Below are positions 61,032 to 64,000 of a DNA stretch of 64,000 bases, in pieces (within the stretch, counting starts at the first letter, position 1; each line of letters starts with the position of its first letter). The notes beneath the pieces are model-generated. The model saw only the letters and a list, made by a program, of their open reading frames with translations, made no database searches and was not told where the DNA came from. The DNA is from Carallia brachiata (lineage: Eukaryota; Streptophyta; Magnoliopsida; Malpighiales; Rhizophoraceae). The translations under genes and the position numbers were made by a program. Where the stretch lies: assembly GCA_021464245.1 (NCBI GenBank), contig JADCRB010000064.1:3651455-3715454 (forward strand), given 5' to 3'.

Positions 61032-61256
61032 TTCCAGTACTAATTGAAGTAAACGCAAAAAACAGAACGGATAAATTGTATATATATAATAGCTACAATC
61101 GCATTATTCTGGAGTTTTTACCTGGAATGCACAGAGTTACATTTTATCTATAGAAGGATTTCCACAAGATGGGTAATAATTTGTCAGGATAGTCGCGCAA
61201 GGAAACCTAAATGGATTTTTTTTTTTTACACATGAAGTTCAATAGGATGGCAAAGC

Positions 61257-61748
61257 TTAAATATTGCTGCCATCCATATTGTGGGTATCGCCACAAGGAT
61301 CATTGTTCCATGGAGAAGGGTAATACATACTTGGATTTTGCTCGTAAGAACCACCTCCATGACCCACCCTTCTTCCAAACTGGGATGACTGTTGCATCTC
61401 ATTACAGGCATACCGGAAAAGATCAGCATTTGTGGCATCTAACTCTTTTTGGAGTTTGATTACTTGCCTTTGGAGGACTGAAATGGCACCAACACAGCCA
61501 TAGACTGGATCTTTCATTCGGGCCTCCGCTTCATAGGCAAGGGAGTTTACTGCGTCTTCTCTCTGGTGAGGAAGGACCTCATTGAGGAGCTTGCTGACAT
61601 TGCTTGCTCCAAATATCTTGTGAACATTGGCAAATTTCTGTGGCTCTTCAGGTGGGAAATATGGAGCAAAGATGCAATCCGGCAAGCACTTTCTCCTCAG
61701 GAACTTGCAAGCAGCACATGGGGAGTTGGAGTAGCTGGAGGAAGCCAT
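61257..61748 (-). CDS. LBD25: LOB-domain protein, class I, LBD25-like
   Basis: A 163-residue single-exon protein starting MASSSYSNSPCAACKFLRRK. The C block C-X2-C-X6-C-X3-C is complete (Cys 11, 14, 21 and 25). It is followed by the GAS block FANVHKIFGASNVSKLLNEV, EDAVNSLAYEAEARMKDPVY, and the leucine-zipper-like VLQRQVIKLQKELDATNADL. LBD proteins are plant-specific DNA-binding factors in organ boundary and lateral organ programmes. Class I has this coiled coil for dimerisation. The length and the GAISVLQRQV wording match Arabidopsis LBD25 (159 residues) better than LOB (186), and LBD25 is also the RST1/oleosin neighbour there. The upstream region near 62720 could hold a 5' untranslated exon with an intron, not proved here. 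Confidence 0.93.
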   Translation of the reverse strand: MASSSYSNSPCAACKFLRRKCLPDCIFAPYFPPEEPQKFANVHKIFGASNVSKLLNEVLPHQREDAVNSLAYEAEARMKDPVYGCVGAISVLQRQVIKLQKELDATNADLFRYACNEMQQSSQFGRRVGHGGGSYEQNPSMYYPSPWNNDPCGDTHNMDGSNI

Positions 61749-61759
61749 ATTCCACTAAG

Positions 61760-64000
61760 CTGCAACTGCAAAGAAGACACACTTGTGTTTTCCATGTTCT
61801 TGTAATGAAAAATGTGAACCATGCGCTCACTTTAAAATTTTCTTAGTAAATTAAGAACCTTTGTTTGCTTTTTAATTATAGTGGCTACAAAAAACGTGTG
61901 TACTTCACTCTAATGGAGGTATGGTTGGGGTACTTGAGGCGCAGTTTATCACCATGTGGACTTCTCCTGAAAGTGTGCAAAACTTGCCTATATACTTTTC
62001 AAACTTCTTTTGCTTTTTTGGCCTGCAAAGCAGCCTTTATTGAATTTTAGTGCCACTGTGTGAAACTGTGTTCATCTCCTCCTGAAGTTTACTTGAAGCC
62101 TATAGTCAAAGAAAGATACAAAATAAAGTGCCCAAATACAAAAATAAAATACTGAAAAATATCATATGCCTCAGGGACCCTGCAGGATACCCACTCCTGT
62201 GGTAGGATTCTGGGTCAACAGTTCTATAACTTCAAATAGTAGCTGTTACACATGTCTACCTCTATATCCAGATTTGGATCCCTAGGCCTACTGCAGAATT
62301 TGAATATCATTGCTACTTGAAGCGAGATGTGAGATCTAAGTGGTGCAATATCACCTTTACTGTGTTTTTCTTAGGAGAATTTGGTTCCTGATAATCTATG
62401 ATCAAGTCACTTTTTTTTTTAGTAAAACCCATGACCATATCCTCTAAACAAGCATCAAGCAATACTTGGAAATGTGTTAGTAATTAAGTAAAAAAGAAAT
62501 TGAAGTCAATTGGGCTTGTTGGAGCTTACCTTTACAACTAGGGTTCTTTGAACAGGAGAACTGGAATTTTACCTTTTCTCTCCCTTGTGTAGGCTACTTC
62601 AAGATCTATACTTGAATAGTCCCCCAAGCACAGTAACAATATTCACTCTTTGAAAGATAGAAAGAGTTCCTCAAAGAGGAAACCCTAGTTGCGAGGACAC
62701 AGAGAGAGAAACCTGCAAAACACAGTGACAAAAGGTAAGGAAAGATTAGAGAAAAGAGGGAGGCAAAGAGCATTTTAGTGAAGAGGAATGGAAAGCAAAA
62801 GACAAGTGCTGCAATAAATGGGGCAACAAGGAAAAGGATGACTATGACATTGCTTCCTGTAATAATATCAAAACACTGTTTAAAAAACTTGAGAAATTAT
62901 ACTGTATAAAGAATTTAATTTGTAACACTTTGTACGTGAAAATATGACATTAGAAAGAACGGCCCAAATTCTGAAGACAATGCTTTGCTTGACCAGATGA
63001 TGAGCTTGTTTTGGTTAATAACCACAACCCAGAAGACTGAAGGGGAGCAGCTTATATAGATGAAATCCACCACCACCACCACTTGAAACTGTCAAATTGC
63101 ATCGAAAAGGACTGCAATGTTCTGCCAAAACCCTTTGGCTCCATCTCCTTGTTATATTAAAAGCCAAATCATCACTGAATAATTGGCCGCTCTCACCGAA
63201 ATTTTTCAAAAAAGAAAACTACAAATTAAGGGCACCAAAAGAAACTGCCAGAACTACAATCCTTGACTGATTATTTATTCATCATCACAATTTTATTAAC
63301 AATAATTACAAAGTGATACTATTTGTCCTAAAGTTATACGGAATTGTCAGCACCTACCTTCTTATAGATACAATTTTCTAGGATGGAGTTATAACCGTAC
63401 AATTAATGCTCCTTCTCATTGGAATGTCCATAGCTACGGATGGCTAGGCCACCGTAACAGAACTAGAGAAAGCCGGAGAAATTGGATAGGAATCAAGAAA
63501 AAAGGGGGGAGAGGACGAACAAATTTAGAGAATCAAATTTATTATTATCAATAACCAAAAAAAAGTGAAGAAGAAGAAAAGATAATGATGATGAAACATA
63601 TAGCATGCCAAATCCCATCACAAAATATAGTAGCAAAATTAATTAATGTTCAAGCCCCATTCACTGGTCAAAAAAGAGAATATGGTAGCAAAAATTCATA
63701 TCATTTTTTTGAAACAAAATTAATATCCTTAATTGCTTGCTATTGTACTAATCAATGCTGAATACTCTTCATCATTAATGTCTGAATTTATACGCTAATT
63801 AATACAGGGTATCCTAATAGATACGGATGAATTGAGGAGACGTTATAATTACTTCACCGCCATCAAGTCAAGTCCTTCAAAACATATATATAACCTCTCC
63901 ATATTTTCTCTCATAAATCGACATCCTCAATTAAAATTTTAGTTGAAATAATTCTATATTTTTAAAAATCTTATTATATAAATATAAAAATTAGACATAA
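61760..64000. other. Upstream region of the LOB-domain gene
   Basis: No further gene is recognised. It holds short open frames only, and GA-rich leader-like sequence at 62680-62790. Confidence 0.5.

Larger units (their letters stand above)
55220..61200. other. Long intergenic region between oleosin and LOB-domain gene
   Basis: About 6 kb with no recognisable gene; the open frames are short and low-complexity. It holds ABRE/G-box motifs at 56344-56371 and a tandem pair of cacaaggacaattgt at about 58367 and 58396. Two related MITE-like or AT-repeat elements near 60.5-61.0 kb are listed separately. Confidence 0.6.

Noticed and set aside
1..64000. CRISPR arrays, bacterial operons, phage or viral genes
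   Set aside because: Nothing of the kind is present. The DNA is a plant nuclear genome with introns and plant transposons.

Overview
The window is nuclear DNA from a flowering plant, most likely a woody core eudicot; I cannot name the species. The evidence is GT-AG introns in AT-rich DNA, dense microsatellites, hAT-type MITEs, a decayed Ty3/gypsy element, and plant gene families (oleosin, LOB-domain, DUF295, RST1, farnesyltransferase beta).

Layout. 1-8.2 kb (minus): a long partial copy (A) of RST1, the plant focadhesin-like ARM-repeat gene. 8.4-10.4 kb: its upstream region. 10.7-12.0 kb (minus): a broken DUF295 gene. 16.1-18.5 kb (plus): an intact two-exon DUF295 gene, probably organellar. 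19.7 kb: an RNase H-like retroelement scrap. 19.96-23.94 kb and 30.13-34.43 kb: arms of a roughly 4 kb inverted repeat. Each arm holds an RST1 fragment (B or C), the first five exons of a CDT2/DTL-like WD40 gene, and the start of an unrecognised small gene. The spacer carries a 14-exon farnesyltransferase beta-subunit gene (ERA1 type). 35.5-38.5 kb: copy C upstream region with a hAT MITE. 40.36-46.64 kb: a minus-strand Ty3/gypsy element, itself hit by a hAT element, inserted into another copy of the unrecognised small gene. 47.8-52.8 kb: RST1 copy D (middle to 3' part) with another hAT MITE. 54.5-55.0 kb: an oleosin. 61.3-61.7 kb: an LBD25-like LOB-domain gene.

How it fits together. In Arabidopsis, a DTL-like WD40 gene, LBD25, an oleosin and RST1 are neighbours (At3g27640-At3g27670). 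ERA1 and another oleosin lie near each other on chromosome 5. The window looks like the corresponding ancestral block, scrambled by segmental and inverted duplication. All four RST1 copies carry lesions. B and C share lesions that A lacks, so the inverted duplication happened after that lineage had already decayed. The plausible working genes are DUF295, farnesyltransferase beta (with a C-terminal frameshift to verify), the oleosin and the LOB-domain gene. I found no new defence or enzymatic system. The unusual content is the duplication architecture and the empty and filled insertion sites it exposes.
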